A stretch of DNA of 64,000 bases from positions 1 through 64,000 of the forward strand of contig PEAB01000001.1 in the NCBI GenBank assembly GCA_002753395.1. Reading direction: 5' to 3'. Source of the DNA: Nitrospirae bacterium MYbinv3. GTDB lineage: Bacteria > Nitrospirota > Thermodesulfovibrionia > Thermodesulfovibrionales > Magnetobacteriaceae. This document shows, piece by piece, positions 25,756 to 33,886 of this stretch. Position numbers and translations under genes: made by a program. The notes below the pieces were generated by a model that saw only the letters and a program-made list of their open reading frames with translations, was not told where the DNA came from and searched no databases. How positions within the stretch are numbered: the stretch's first letter is position 1; every line of letters begins with the position of its first letter.

Positions 25756-26538
25756 ATGACAAAGGTTATCGTAATAACCTCCGGAAAGGGCGGAGTAGGA
25801 AAGACAACGATAACTGCAAACCTGGGGACTGCCTTAGCCATGTCAGGGAAGAGGGTGCTAACCATAGACGCCGATATTGGATTAAGAAACCTCGATATGA
25901 TCTTGGGGATTGAACATCGTATCGTTTATGATGTAGTTGATGTAGTAGAGGGCGTTGTTAAGGTAGAGAAGGCCTTTGTTAAGGACAAGAGAGGTTACCC
26001 TCTTTGGCTGTTACCTGCATCGCAGACTAAGAACAAAGAGGCCATCAAGCCAGAACAACTTATCGAGATAGTAGAGAGCGTCTCTGCCAACTTTGACTAC
26101 ATCCTTATCGACTCTCCAGCGGGCATAGAGAGCGGATTCAAAACGGCAGCTATACCGGCGCAGGAGGCCATCGTAGTCGTAAACCCAGAGGTATCCTCCG
26201 TTAGAGACGCCGACAGGATAATAGGTCTTCTAGAGTCTATGGAAAAGGAGAGCATCCAGATGATCATAAATAGAATAAAGATTCATCAGGTCAAAAAGGG
26301 TGAGATGTTGTCAGTTGGAGATATCGAGGAGATCCTACATATAAAGAAGGTTGGTGTTATACCTGATGATGAAAAGATGGTCGATTGCACAAACAGGGGA
26401 GAGCCAATAGTACTTGCAAAAAATAATTCTGTGGCTAAGGCGTTTATGAATGTTGCTGATAGACTTGAGGGGAGAGATATACCATTTAATGAGCTTAACA
26501 CCTCTCAAGGAATAATAGGGTGGTTTAAAAGGAGGTAA
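25756..26538 (+). CDS. minD: Septum site-determining ATPase MinD
   Basis: 260 residues. A deviant Walker A box, GKGGVGKTT, at residues 10-18 is preceded by VIVITS. DADIGLRNLD is the switch/Walker A' region and LIDSPAGIE the Walker B region. The C-terminal tail ends in IGWFKRR, the amphipathic membrane-targeting sequence of MinD. It binds the membrane as an ATP dimer, recruits MinC and is released by MinE. AAGGAG lies 7 bases upstream, and the spacing confirms the operon. Confidence 0.97.
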   Translation: MTKVIVITSGKGGVGKTTITANLGTALAMSGKRVLTIDADIGLRNLDMILGIEHRIVYDVVDVVEGVVKVEKAFVKDKRGYPLWLLPASQTKNKEAIKPEQLIEIVESVSANFDYILIDSPAGIESGFKTAAIPAQEAIVVVNPEVSSVRDADRIIGLLESMEKESIQMIINRIKIHQVKKGEMLSVGDIEEILHIKKVGVIPDDEKMVDCTNRGEPIVLAKNNSVAKAFMNVADRLEGRDIPFNELNTSQGIIGWFKRR

Positions 26539-26541
26539 CCC

Positions 26542-26799
26542 GTGGCAATATTTGATTATTTCAGAAAAGGTTCGTCTTCAGATACGGCTAAAGAAAGGCT
26601 CACTATGGTGCTTTCTTACGAAAGGCAGGGACTGCCGCCGAATTTTGCAGAACTTTTACAAAAAGACATTGCCTCGGTCTTTTCCAAATACCACCAGTTT
26701 GATGTAAAAAACATAGAAGTCCTAATAAGAAAGGTTAACAATGCTGACGAACTGATGATCAGTATTCCACTCAGTAGAAAAGGGAAAGAATTACATTAA
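26542..26799 (+). CDS. minE: Cell division topological specificity factor MinE
   Basis: 85 residues from a GTG with GGAGGT inside the end of minD; it starts 3 bases after the minD stop. The N-terminal part (IFDYFRKGSSSDTAKERLTMVLSYER) is the MinD-interacting and membrane-targeting region. The C-terminal part (VFSKYHQFDVKNIEVLIRKV) is the dimerisation domain. It stimulates MinD ATPase and drives pole-to-pole oscillation. Confidence 0.95.
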   Translation: MAIFDYFRKGSSSDTAKERLTMVLSYERQGLPPNFAELLQKDIASVFSKYHQFDVKNIEVLIRKVNNADELMISIPLSRKGKELH

Positions 26800-26865
26800 A
26801 AAATAAGTTGCTCTATTTGAGAAATCCCTTTATAAAAAAAATATTGAAATAGGAGATATACCCGA

Positions 26866-28641
26866 ATGTCCTACATGAGTGAGCCTTATACATTTACCAG
26901 AAATAAGGTTGTTTTCGACTATACCGCTGTTTTTTGTAAGACGCACGACGAACTGCTGCAAAGCGAGTTATTTGAAGAGGTGCTAAAACGTTTTGTCAAT
27001 AGGTTGGAGCACAAAGAGAGTCCTTTGTTTGTGTTTTTTAAAAAGAACGTAGAATTTGCTAAGAATGAAGAGCTCGTTGACTTTCTAATAGATTTATTCA
27101 GACTCCTTGTCAGTCATAAGATAGATGAGATTGTTAGGTTTAAGGCTGAATATCTCGCTGTTCTGTCAGACATTGAGAATATGCTTGAGTCAATCGAGGA
27201 ACTCTATAACTTCTGGCGGCGGTTTGAGAGATTTTTGTATATGGAGGCACCTAAACGCTCCCATTATACCAAACAGAGCGTTCATCACGAGCAGTTTATA
27301 CAGTCAAACGTGGATTTAAAAAAGATGGTAATTGGCACTTACAGACACATCCGCGAGAACCTGACGGGTAAAAACCCACGTACCTATAGACAACTGCCAG
27401 CTGGCGTTAATATGGGAATGCTCCTTGAGTCCATAGAATGGGACTGCCCTGATTATCTATCATCCATAAAGAATACACCTTTTGTAAGACTTACCTTAAT
27501 GGAGGCCCCCCTTATCCTCTATCCAACGATGACTAAGCGCAAGGGGGCGTTTCAGGAAATACAACAACTGTATGACGAAATGCTCCAAATACAAGCCAAT
27601 CAATTCATTGTGTTTCCAGCCAAGGTTGGCGAACTGCTCGCATTTATTTACTTCCATTTTGACTTTATATCGCAGGGCTTGTCCTTATGCAATCTCTTTG
27701 AGATAGCCGAGTATGAGGAGATAGACGGCAAGAGACCTGATATTATCCTCCTGTTTGGCGTTGATAACATAAGATATCCTGCCAACACGGTCTTCCTTGA
27801 TGACGATAAGAACACTCTTATGATTGGGTTTGCACGTCATGCAGAGGAGATGGATTACTTTGGATACTTCAAGAAGTTCGCACTCACCATGCACAATCTT
27901 GTAATGATGAAGAGAAACAGGCTCCCTGTTCATGGCGCGATGTTTCATCTAAAGCTCAAGAATGGGTCAACTGCCTCTGTAGTCATAGTTGGAGACAGCG
28001 GGGCGGGAAAATCTGAGACCCTTGAGGCCTTCAGGGCACACTGTGAGGATTATGTCAACGATATAAAGATCATCTTTGACGACATGGGATGTTTGAGAAT
28101 AAACGCTACCCATACCCAGATTGTTGGTTTTGGCACAGAGATTGGGGCTTTTGTAAGATTAGATGATCTCCAGCCCGGCTATGCCTATGAGGAGATCGAC
28201 AGAAGTATATTTATGAACCCAGATAAAACCAACGCAAGACTGATAATCCCCGTAACAACGTATCAAAACATCGTCAAGGGCTTTAAGGTAGACTTGGTTT
28301 TGTATGCCAATAACTACGAAAATGTCTCTGATGATAACAATATCATAGATTTCTTTGACAACGCTAAAGACGCCATTGACGTATTTAGAAGCGGGCAGCG
28401 CCTGGCAAAAGGCACCACTGATGAGAAGGGGATCGTTCGCACCTATTTTGCAAACCCGTTTGGCCCCCCGCAGCGCAAAGACGCCCACGAAGAACTTGCC
28501 AGACTCTACTTCGACAGTTTCTTTGAACTGGGGATAAAGGTAGGTCAGATAAGGACAAGGCTAGGCATCGAAGGGTTTGAACAAGAAGGCCCAAAAGCAG
28601 CAGCACTAGCGTTAATTGATGTCATAAAGGGTCTTAAATAG
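26866..28641 (+). CDS. P-loop PEPCK/HPr-kinase-like protein of unknown substrate
   Basis: 591 residues. The N-terminal half (about 1-300) is helical with no recognised motif. The C-terminal half (about 330-591) has a nucleotide-binding site, VVIVGDSGAGKSETLEAF (about 371-388), followed by IIFDDMG. This pattern is shared by ATP-dependent PEP carboxykinase and HPr kinase. I do not see the full substrate site of a true PEP carboxykinase, so a kinase-like or metabolic role is not certain. It starts 66 bases after minE with AGGAGAT upstream and could be read with the min genes. A GGGAGAG/CTCTCCC hairpin follows the stop. Confidence 0.6.
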   Translation: MSYMSEPYTFTRNKVVFDYTAVFCKTHDELLQSELFEEVLKRFVNRLEHKESPLFVFFKKNVEFAKNEELVDFLIDLFRLLVSHKIDEIVRFKAEYLAVLSDIENMLESIEELYNFWRRFERFLYMEAPKRSHYTKQSVHHEQFIQSNVDLKKMVIGTYRHIRENLTGKNPRTYRQLPAGVNMGMLLESIEWDCPDYLSSIKNTPFVRLTLMEAPLILYPTMTKRKGAFQEIQQLYDEMLQIQANQFIVFPAKVGELLAFIYFHFDFISQGLSLCNLFEIAEYEEIDGKRPDIILLFGVDNIRYPANTVFLDDDKNTLMIGFARHAEEMDYFGYFKKFALTMHNLVMMKRNRLPVHGAMFHLKLKNGSTASVVIVGDSGAGKSETLEAFRAHCEDYVNDIKIIFDDMGCLRINATHTQIVGFGTEIGAFVRLDDLQPGYAYEEIDRSIFMNPDKTNARLIIPVTTYQNIVKGFKVDLVLYANNYENVSDDNNIIDFFDNAKDAIDVFRSGQRLAKGTTDEKGIVRTYFANPFGPPQRKDAHEELARLYFDSFFELGIKVGQIRTRLGIEGFEQEGPKAAALALIDVIKGLK

Positions 28642-28650
28642 AGAAAAGAA

Positions 28651-28669
28651 GGGAGAGTTTTCCTCTCCC
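28651..28669 (+). terminator. Hairpin after the PEPCK-like gene
   Basis: GGGAGAG-TTTTC-CTCTCCC just after the stop codon. There is no clear T run, so it may terminate only weakly or simply protect the 3' end. Confidence 0.35.
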
Positions 28670-28799
28670 TCCCTCTCCATTCTAAATTATTTATCCCACA
28701 ATGATTTATGCACCAGCTGTTTTGTCTTTACCCTTATAGATAGAAAGTCTGTTGAAACCTTGCTGCTAAGCACCATCTGTATCACCAAGTGTTGGAAGA

Positions 28800-28986
28800 T
28801 GACTCAATTAAATCGATAGTTTTGCACCTTCTGGATTCCTGCTTACTCAAGAATGCCCCCTGCTCAGGTCAGGGGCAGGCATAGAACAGCCAAAAATGCT
28901 ACTTGCTGTCATTCCCGCGAAAGCGGGAATCTATTTTCAAGAGCTACATAAAATGCTGGTTTACAAAAAAGTGCAAAAGTATAGTT
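28800..28986. repeat. Small inverted-repeat element with tttgca ends (copy B)
   Basis: About 187 bp. The ends are inverted: GATAGTTTTGCACCTT at the left and AAAGTGCAAAAGTATAG at the right. Inside are GGATTCCTGC and a GTCATTCCCGCGAAAGCGGGAATC hairpin. Related to copy A at 12.97 kb. With the flanking bases this fills the 520-base gap before the next gene; nothing else was recognised there. Confidence 0.65.
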
Positions 28987-29163
28987 AAATGTTAAGAGAG
29001 ACATTACATAATGTTAAGATAGAATTAGAAGTAAGTGTGTATCGACAAATTTAAGTAATTATAAGTACGTGTTTTATCTATAGTATATAGTAAGGTTACA
29101 AATATTGGTTTCTGGCATGAAATGTGTAACATCATTGTAAATATTAAGAGTGGAGGCATAAAC

Positions 29164-29451
29164 ATGAAAACGCCAGATGAGATAAACACAGAAAGCAAAG
29201 AGTGTAACGATGCATTAGATGATCTGGCCAGAAAGGTTTCTATAATGGAGGAAATAGCAAGATATAATCTCCTTATTCTGATGTCTGGCATAGAAGAGGC
29301 AGAAACCAAAGGATATGAAAGTGCCATAAAAGTTATGGTGAAGGAACTACATAAACTAGCACAGTGGAGCACTGCCGCCTTTGACAATAAAGAAAACAAC
29401 TTAAAAACCTTGCTTAGCCAAAACCACTTCGTCAAACGCCACACAAATTAA
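29164..29451 (+). CDS. Small helical protein of unknown function
   Basis: 95 residues from ATG at 29164, chosen for the GTGGAGG ribosome site. The longer ORF-track start at 29122 lacks one. Predicted all-helical and charged, with no signal or membrane segment (DLARKVSIMEEIARYNLLILMSGIEEAE). I do not recognise it. It stands alone between two repeat elements and could be an orphan regulator or structural protein. Confidence 0.6.
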   Translation: MKTPDEINTESKECNDALDDLARKVSIMEEIARYNLLILMSGIEEAETKGYESAIKVMVKELHKLAQWSTAAFDNKENNLKTLLSQNHFVKRHTN

Positions 29452-29498
29452 CAATTTGTAAAGCTCTAAGAAGGGAGGACAAGACCCCCTCCCTTAAG

Positions 29499-29668
29499 TA
29501 TACTAAACTAAATGGAGTTTGCAAAAAGATTTTGACCTTGACATTCAATAACATGAAAATGTCATTCCTGCGAAAGCAGTAATCTATGCGTATTGACGGG
29601 ATTACGGAGTGGATTGCCGCTTACGCGGGAACGACAAGATTCTTGCAAACCTGACTTATCTTGGTATA
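29499..29668. repeat. 170-bp MITE-like element, copy A
   Basis: Exactly 170 bp from TATA to TATA. Imperfect terminal inverted repeats of about 30 bases (TATACTAAACTAAATGGAGT and the complement of CTGACTTATCTTGGTATA). The interior holds GTCATTCCTGCGAAAGCAG and GCTTACGCGGGAACGAC, halves of a hairpin. Copy B (50519-50688) has the same length and very similar sequence. It has no coding capacity. Confidence 0.85.
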
Positions 29669-29722
29669 AATAAAGTTCTATGTGACAGATATTTGCACTA
29701 AACTGTCACCGTATTAATCAAG

Positions 29723-29796
<74 letters not shown>

Positions 29797-29822
29797 TTCG
29801 TTACATAAAACCTGAGTTGATA

Positions 29823-29900
29823 TGGTCGGGGCAAGAGGATTTGAACCTCCGACCCCCTGCTCCCAAGGCAGGTGCGCTATCCAGGCTGCGCTATGCCCCG
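29823..29900 (-). tRNA. tRNA-Pro (TGG anticodon)
   Basis: Minus-strand cloverleaf: acceptor CGGGGCA/TGCCCCG, D arm GCGC...GCGC, anticodon stem CCTGC/GCAGG with loop CTTGGGA (anticodon TGG), T arm GGAGG-TTCAAAT-CCTCT. Discriminator A is followed by an encoded CCA. It lies 26 bases upstream of tRNA-Arg on the same strand, so the two are probably one transcript. Confidence 0.94.
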
Positions 29901-29975
29901 ACTCAACTACTATGCTTACCTAGCTACTTAGTATACTATATCCACTAAGCAAATGTCAAACACTCTTTGTTTCAG

Positions 29976-30107
29976 GGGTGCATAAGAAAGTCGTGGGTTT
30001 TGTCAAAGAAGGGGAGGTTCTGCCTCCCCTCAGACCCTTCCGCAAGGGGACCAGTCCCCTTGACCCCATTAGAATATATCATTGTTCCCATGAATTTCTT
30101 ATGCACT
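29976..30107. repeat. Dispersed GC-rich repeat, copy 6 (complete, with inverted ends)
   Basis: 132 bp with both ends intact: GGGTGCATAAGAAAGTCGTGGG and CCCATGAATTTCTTATGCACTC. The centre has AAGGGGACCAGTCCCCTT. Together with the tRNA promoter region and about 100 bases of leader, it accounts for the gap before 30211. Confidence 0.8.
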
Positions 30108-30210
30108 CATCTGACAATTACCCCTTGCAGATTATTGTTAGTGGTTTCTGGTAAAATAATATTAATCGTTTGGTGAGAACAAATAGAGACTAAAGGAGGA
30201 AAAAAAAACT

Positions 30211-30663
30211 ATGTGCATGGATCATACCTTTAAGTGTAGTTGTGGTAAGTATGAGGTTAGTATGACCTTTAAGAATGAAATCCTGCCGCCGGAGACACTG
30301 ACCGCCCTGTACTGCCCAAGTTGCTCGGTTGGCGTGAGTTTTAATCCCGATAATATGGTAAGAGACAATAACTGGATTATAGAATACGACATGGAGATAG
30401 CCCGCTTGATGTCCAATAGTATGCCGGTTGAGCACCTGAGACGACTCAACCCTGATGTTATCTTTGTCGAGGACTACTGTTCATGGAGAGGTATCTATCC
30501 TGGCGACCACGTAGACAGCATCAAGGAAAAAGAGTCTATAGTTTCCCTTGCAAAGATTAATCCGAGGAAATACATAGAGGAGATCAAGGATTGGGCAAAC
30601 AAACGCACCGAGCGACTGAGGCAAGAGGGATGGAGAAAGGCACATGAGCGTGTCGCAGTTTAA
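30211..30663 (+). CDS. Cys-rich protein of the oxidative-stress cluster
   Basis: 150 residues with AAAGGAGG upstream. The N terminus has cysteines in two pairs (FKCSCGKYE and YCPSCSVGV) that could bind zinc or iron. The rest is charged and helical with no recognised domain. Its 3' end overlaps the next small zinc-ribbon gene by 20 bases. The context of rubredoxin, superoxide reductase and flavodiiron protein suggests a redox-linked or metal-binding role, but I do not recognise the family. Confidence 0.75.
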   Translation: MCMDHTFKCSCGKYEVSMTFKNEILPPETLTALYCPSCSVGVSFNPDNMVRDNNWIIEYDMEIARLMSNSMPVEHLRRLNPDVIFVEDYCSWRGIYPGDHVDSIKEKESIVSLAKINPRKYIEEIKDWANKRTERLRQEGWRKAHERVAV

Positions 30664-30811
30664 AGAAAAGCCTGCTTGCAGCGTAAAAGTACCCGTGCCA
30701 GAGATGATTGCCTGCTCCGGCTGCGGATACGAAAACGAGGTCTGGAACGACGAGGAACAACCGGTATGCGTTAAGTGCGGGGCATCTTTAAAGGCAACAC
30801 GTACCTCGTAG
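30644..30811 (+). CDS. 55-residue zinc-ribbon/rubredoxin-like protein (paralogue 1)
   Basis: Too short for the ORF track. ATG at 30644 lies inside the end of the previous gene. The protein has two CxxC pairs in IACSGCGYENEVWNDEEQPVCVKCG, a compact four-cysteine metal site. The next gene encodes a clear paralogue sharing CGYENEVW.D.EQP.C, so this ORF is under coding selection. Probably a small metal-binding redox or regulatory protein. Confidence 0.7.
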   Translation: MSVSQFKEKPACSVKVPVPEMIACSGCGYENEVWNDEEQPVCVKCGASLKATRTS

Positions 30812-30835
30812 AACAACGATAAGGAGGTGAGACAT

Positions 30836-31009
30836 ATGGGTTGTACATGCGGCTGCGGAGCAGGGATAAGCCCTGCTTTAGAGATAGTTCGATGCCCACG
30901 GTGCGGGTACGAAAATGAGGTCTGGAGCGACGACGAACAACCAGCCTGCATTATATGCAAGGGGTTTCTTATACAAGGGGTTTCTAAAAGTGACCAATGT
31001 CACGTATAA
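30836..31009 (+). CDS. 57-residue zinc-ribbon/rubredoxin-like protein (paralogue 2)
   Basis: Start set at ATG 30836, which has AAGGAGGTG at the right distance; the track's GTG at 30827 overlaps that site. The N terminus is glycine/cysteine-rich (MGCTCGCGAG). Then comes VRCPRCGYENEVWSDDEQPACIICK, paralogous to the preceding ORF. It lies 24 bases upstream of the flavodiiron gene and could be an electron or metal carrier for it; this is inferred from position. Confidence 0.72.
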   Translation: MGCTCGCGAGISPALEIVRCPRCGYENEVWSDDEQPACIICKGFLIQGVSKSDQCHV

Positions 31010-31033
31010 TATCTAAGAGAGGCAGAACGAATT

Positions 31034-32254
31034 ATGATTACCATAGAAATAAAACCTGATATCTTTTGGGTAGGCGCTATTGATTGGGCGATGCGTGACT
31101 TTCATGGTATAGCCACACCCACAGGCACCACGTACAACAACTACCTGATAGTTGATGATACGGTAACCCTTGTTGATACAGTTAAGCACGATTTCTTAGA
31201 CGTTGGCATCAGCAACATCAAGGGATTGATTGACCCTAAAAGGATCAAAAACATAGTCATCAATCACATTGAAGACGATCACATGGGGGCGCTTGAGAGC
31301 TATGTCAACCTGATAGGCCCTGAAAACGTCACCATCTACGCCTCGGCAAAGGGCAAAGAGGGGATGAGCAAGTTCTTCGACACATCGAGGTGGAACATCA
31401 AGGCTGTAAAGACCGGCGACGAGCTTAAGATAGGCAAATACACCCTTTTGTTTATCGAGACCCCGATGCTCCACTGGCCTGACTCGATGATGACCTACGT
31501 GAAGGAGGCAAAGCTCCTCATCTCTCAGGACGCCTTTGGACAACACATAGCTACCACCGCACGGTTTGACGATGAGGTCTTAGGTCCCTGCCTAAACGAG
31601 CTTGACGAGGTACTTATCGACTACTACGCCAACATCCTTATGCCCTTTAGCAAGCTCATAAAGGCCAAGATAGAACAGATACAGAAGATGGGACTGGAGA
31701 TCGACATGATCGCCCCAGACCACGGCGTTATATGGCGGAAGTACCCTGAAAAGCCTTTGAAGATGTACATGGACATGGCCAACAGCAAGGCGCTACTTAG
31801 GGTTACCATCATCTACGACACCATGTGGAAGAACACGGAGCAGATGACCCTGCCCATCATGCAAGGGATCAGACAGGAGGGTGTGGACTGTAAGGTCGTA
31901 AAACTAACGACGACACCCATTAGCGTGGCAATCACAGAGTTCTGGAAGTCAAGGGCCTGCCTGATTGGGTCATCAACCCTGAACAACCTCGCGTTACCAT
32001 CGGTTGCAAAGTTTATGTACTTCCTCTTAGGTCTTAGGCCAAAGGACAGGCTTATGGGGGCCTATGGCAGCTTTGGATGGGGCGGAGGCGCCGTTAAATG
32101 GCTATACGATATGTTTGAAACAATGAAACTGCCAACAATCAAGCCTGGTGTACAGATACAGTACCACCCGTCTTTGGATGACGTAAAGACGTGTTTTGAG
32201 TTTGGCCGGAACTTTGCCAGAGAGGTAAAGCAATATAATAAGGGATTTGAGTAA
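31034..32254 (+). CDS. Flavodiiron protein (A-type flavoprotein)
   Basis: 406 residues. The N-terminal metallo-beta-lactamase-like domain has the diiron ligands HIEDDH (H-x-E-x-D-H), H in MLHWPDSM, D in SQDAFGQH and H in PDHGVIW. The C-terminal flavodoxin domain (about 258-400) has an FMN loop near TIIYDTMWKNTEQM and SFGWGGG. These enzymes reduce oxygen to water or nitric oxide to nitrous oxide, with electrons from rubredoxin, which is encoded next. Cytoplasmic. The usual length is about 400, so this one is complete. Confidence 0.93.
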   Translation: MITIEIKPDIFWVGAIDWAMRDFHGIATPTGTTYNNYLIVDDTVTLVDTVKHDFLDVGISNIKGLIDPKRIKNIVINHIEDDHMGALESYVNLIGPENVTIYASAKGKEGMSKFFDTSRWNIKAVKTGDELKIGKYTLLFIETPMLHWPDSMMTYVKEAKLLISQDAFGQHIATTARFDDEVLGPCLNELDEVLIDYYANILMPFSKLIKAKIEQIQKMGLEIDMIAPDHGVIWRKYPEKPLKMYMDMANSKALLRVTIIYDTMWKNTEQMTLPIMQGIRQEGVDCKVVKLTTTPISVAITEFWKSRACLIGSSTLNNLALPSVAKFMYFLLGLRPKDRLMGAYGSFGWGGGAVKWLYDMFETMKLPTIKPGVQIQYHPSLDDVKTCFEFGRNFAREVKQYNKGFE

Positions 32255-32290
32255 AGAGACGATCCCTGCCTAAAGGAGGTTTAATATTTT

Positions 32291-32419
32291 ATGTATAGGT
32301 GTACAGTGTGCGGTTGGGTATATGATGAATCAAAAGAGGGGACGCGTTTTAACGATCTACCAGACGACTACACATGCCCTGTCTGTAATGCCCCAAAAGA
32401 AGCCTTTGAAGAGGTTTAA
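32291..32419 (+). CDS. Rubredoxin
   Basis: A 42-residue ORF missed by the track, with AAAGGAGG 10 bases upstream. It has the two rubredoxin knuckles, [11 protein letters not shown] and [14 protein letters not shown], that hold one iron on four cysteines. It is somewhat shorter than the usual 52-54 residues because the loop between the knuckles is reduced. It sits between the flavodiiron protein and superoxide reductase genes and is the likely electron donor to both. Confidence 0.93.
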   Translation: MYRCTVCGWVYDESKEGTRFNDLPDDYTCPVCNAPKEAFEEV

Positions 32420-32443
32420 TGTTTTAAGATTTAAGGAGGTAGC

Positions 32444-32821
32444 ATGATGTCAGAGAAAAGCCTGTTTTGTGGAATGAATAGACCTGCTGACCCAAACAAC
32501 CTTACTGACCCGGAGAAGAAACACATGCCGGTGATAGATTGCCCTGATGCAGTAAAGGCAGGCGAACCGTTTAAGGTAAACATCAAGGTAGGGGAGATAC
32601 CCCACGTCATGGACGAAGGCCACCACATCCAGTGGATAGATGTATATTTCGGTCAAAATTTCAACGTCAGGATAGACCTGACACCCGTGTTTACCAAACC
32701 CGAGGTCACCGTGACACTCCTAAAGAGCGGCAAGCATAGGACTACAACACTGCGGGTTGTGGAAAGGTGCAACCTGCACGGTCAGTGGGAAGCAACGAAA
32801 GAGATTACCATTAACGAATAA
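32444..32821 (+). CDS. Superoxide reductase (neelaredoxin/desulfoferrodoxin class)
   Basis: 125 residues. Catalytic site motifs are visible: EKKHMPVI (Glu-Lys-His), HHIQWIDVYF with two His ligands, and ERCNLHGQW giving the Cys and last His ligand of the square-pyramidal iron. There is no N-terminal desulforedoxin domain, so this is the one-iron class. It reduces superoxide to hydrogen peroxide with electrons from rubredoxin. TAAGGAGG precedes the ATG. A small separate desulforedoxin gene is found at 33764. Confidence 0.93.
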   Translation: MMSEKSLFCGMNRPADPNNLTDPEKKHMPVIDCPDAVKAGEPFKVNIKVGEIPHVMDEGHHIQWIDVYFGQNFNVRIDLTPVFTKPEVTVTLLKSGKHRTTTLRVVERCNLHGQWEATKEITINE

Positions 32822-32831
32822 ACTATAGTGC

Positions 32832-32851
32832 GGGGCCTTGCCCCCTTATTT
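32832..32851 (+). terminator. Hairpin terminator after superoxide reductase
   Basis: GGGGC-CTT-GCCCC followed by CTTATTT just after the stop codon. Short, but with the form of an intrinsic terminator; it may give partial termination before the peroxiredoxin gene. Confidence 0.45.
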
Positions 32852-32899
32852 CTACTGCAAAGCATATCCCCGGCAAAAATCGGGAAAAGGAGGGGTTAG

Positions 32900-33538
32900 A
32901 TGTCTGAAGATGTAGATTTGGATGATGATTTTGATGTATGTTGTGGGTTGAAAGTTGGCCAGAAGGTACCGGATTTCACTATGGAGACCTATGAGTCGGC
33001 AACAGGACAGTTCGGAGAGTTTTCCTTGAAGGCCCTCAAAGAGGCCGGCAAGTGGACAGTCTTGGTGTTTTATCCGGCCGACTTTACCTTTGTCTGTGCC
33101 ACAGAGTTTGAGGCACTGGCCGAGCGCTATGAGGAATTTAAGAAGCTGGGTGCCGAGGTCATAACAGTCAGCACGGATACCAAGTTTGTACACCTCGCAT
33201 GGCAGAGAGATGAGAAGTCCCTGGCCAAGGTAAAGTTTGTCATGGGGGCTGATCAAACAGCCTTTGTATCGAGGCTCTTTGGCGTATACAACGAGTCTAA
33301 CGGACTTGACGTCAGAGGCACGTTCATTATAAGCCCCGACTCAACACTCCTAAACTCAGAGGTGAACTTCTACAATCTAGGCAGAAACTTTGACGAGGTG
33401 CTTAGAAAGCTCAAGGCCAATACCTACCTGTCACAGCACGGTGAGGAGGCCTGTCCAGCCAAATGGCAAAATGAAGGCGACAAGACCCTTAAACCATCTG
33501 CTGGCCTCGTTGGAAAGGTCTTTGAGGCCCTGCACTAA
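32900..33538 (+). CDS. Two-cysteine peroxiredoxin (AhpC/TSA type)
   Basis: 212 residues. The peroxidatic cysteine lies in YPADFTFVCATEFE (about 73) and the resolving cysteine in EEACPAKW (about 189), the typical 2-Cys arrangement. An acidic N-terminal extension (SEDVDLDDDFDVCCG) with a CC pair is unusual. It removes hydrogen peroxide, the product of superoxide reductase upstream. An AAAAGGAGG site precedes the ATG. The reductant may be the glutaredoxin-like protein encoded at 34459. Confidence 0.92.
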   Translation: MSEDVDLDDDFDVCCGLKVGQKVPDFTMETYESATGQFGEFSLKALKEAGKWTVLVFYPADFTFVCATEFEALAERYEEFKKLGAEVITVSTDTKFVHLAWQRDEKSLAKVKFVMGADQTAFVSRLFGVYNESNGLDVRGTFIISPDSTLLNSEVNFYNLGRNFDEVLRKLKANTYLSQHGEEACPAKWQNEGDKTLKPSAGLVGKVFEALH

Positions 33539-33558
33539 AAGTTCAAATATCTAAGTTG

Positions 33559-33722
33559 ATGCGTGCATAAGGAAAGCATGGGGAACAAGAATGTTTACGG
33601 GGTCAAGGGGTCTTCTTTGTGCCAGGGGTGGCTCACCCCTCCCCTTGTGGGTAGGTCTGAGGGAGGGGGTTGCGAACCCCTGCGGTAGAGGCAAAGCCCT
33701 CCCTTCTATCTTTTTTTGCACC
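33559..33722. repeat. Dispersed GC-rich repeat, copy 7
   Basis: Begins GCGTGCATAAGGAAAGCATGGGG and ends near TTTTTTTGCACCC. It contains the variant block CTTCTTTGTGCCAGGGGTGG, which is shared with copies 8 and 9. It splits the antioxidant cluster in two. Confidence 0.75.
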
Positions 33723-33763
33723 CAGTTGATGAAATGACTAAAGTAAAAACGGAGGATAACGAT

Positions 33764-33886
33764 ATGGGCGTTGGGAAGACTGGTGAAAACTACAGGTGTA
33801 ACGAGTGCGGCAACGAGGTAACTGTAACGAAGGTTGGCGGCGGGACGCTGGTGTGCTGCGGCGCTCCAATGGAGCTGATAAAGTGA
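33764..33886 (+). CDS. Desulforedoxin-like small iron protein
   Basis: A 40-residue ORF absent from the track. ATG at 33764 has GGAGG at 8 bases. The motif YRCNECGNEVTVTKVGGGTLVCCG has the C-x2-C ... CC ligand set of desulforedoxin and of the N-terminal domain of two-iron desulfoferrodoxins. It is probably a separate one-iron electron carrier for the superoxide reductase, which lacks that domain. Its TGA overlaps the GTG start of the next gene. Confidence 0.85.
   Translation: MGVGKTGENYRCNECGNEVTVTKVGGGTLVCCGAPMELIK

Noticed and set aside
25756-26538. ParA-type plasmid partition protein as an alternative to MinD
   Set aside because: The C-terminal membrane-targeting helix and the flanking minC and minE identify MinD.
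28908-28945. GTCATTCCCGCGAAAGCGGGAATC hairpin as a specific terminator
   Set aside because: The same hairpin recurs inside several repeat elements without a T run, so it is better explained as part of the repeats.
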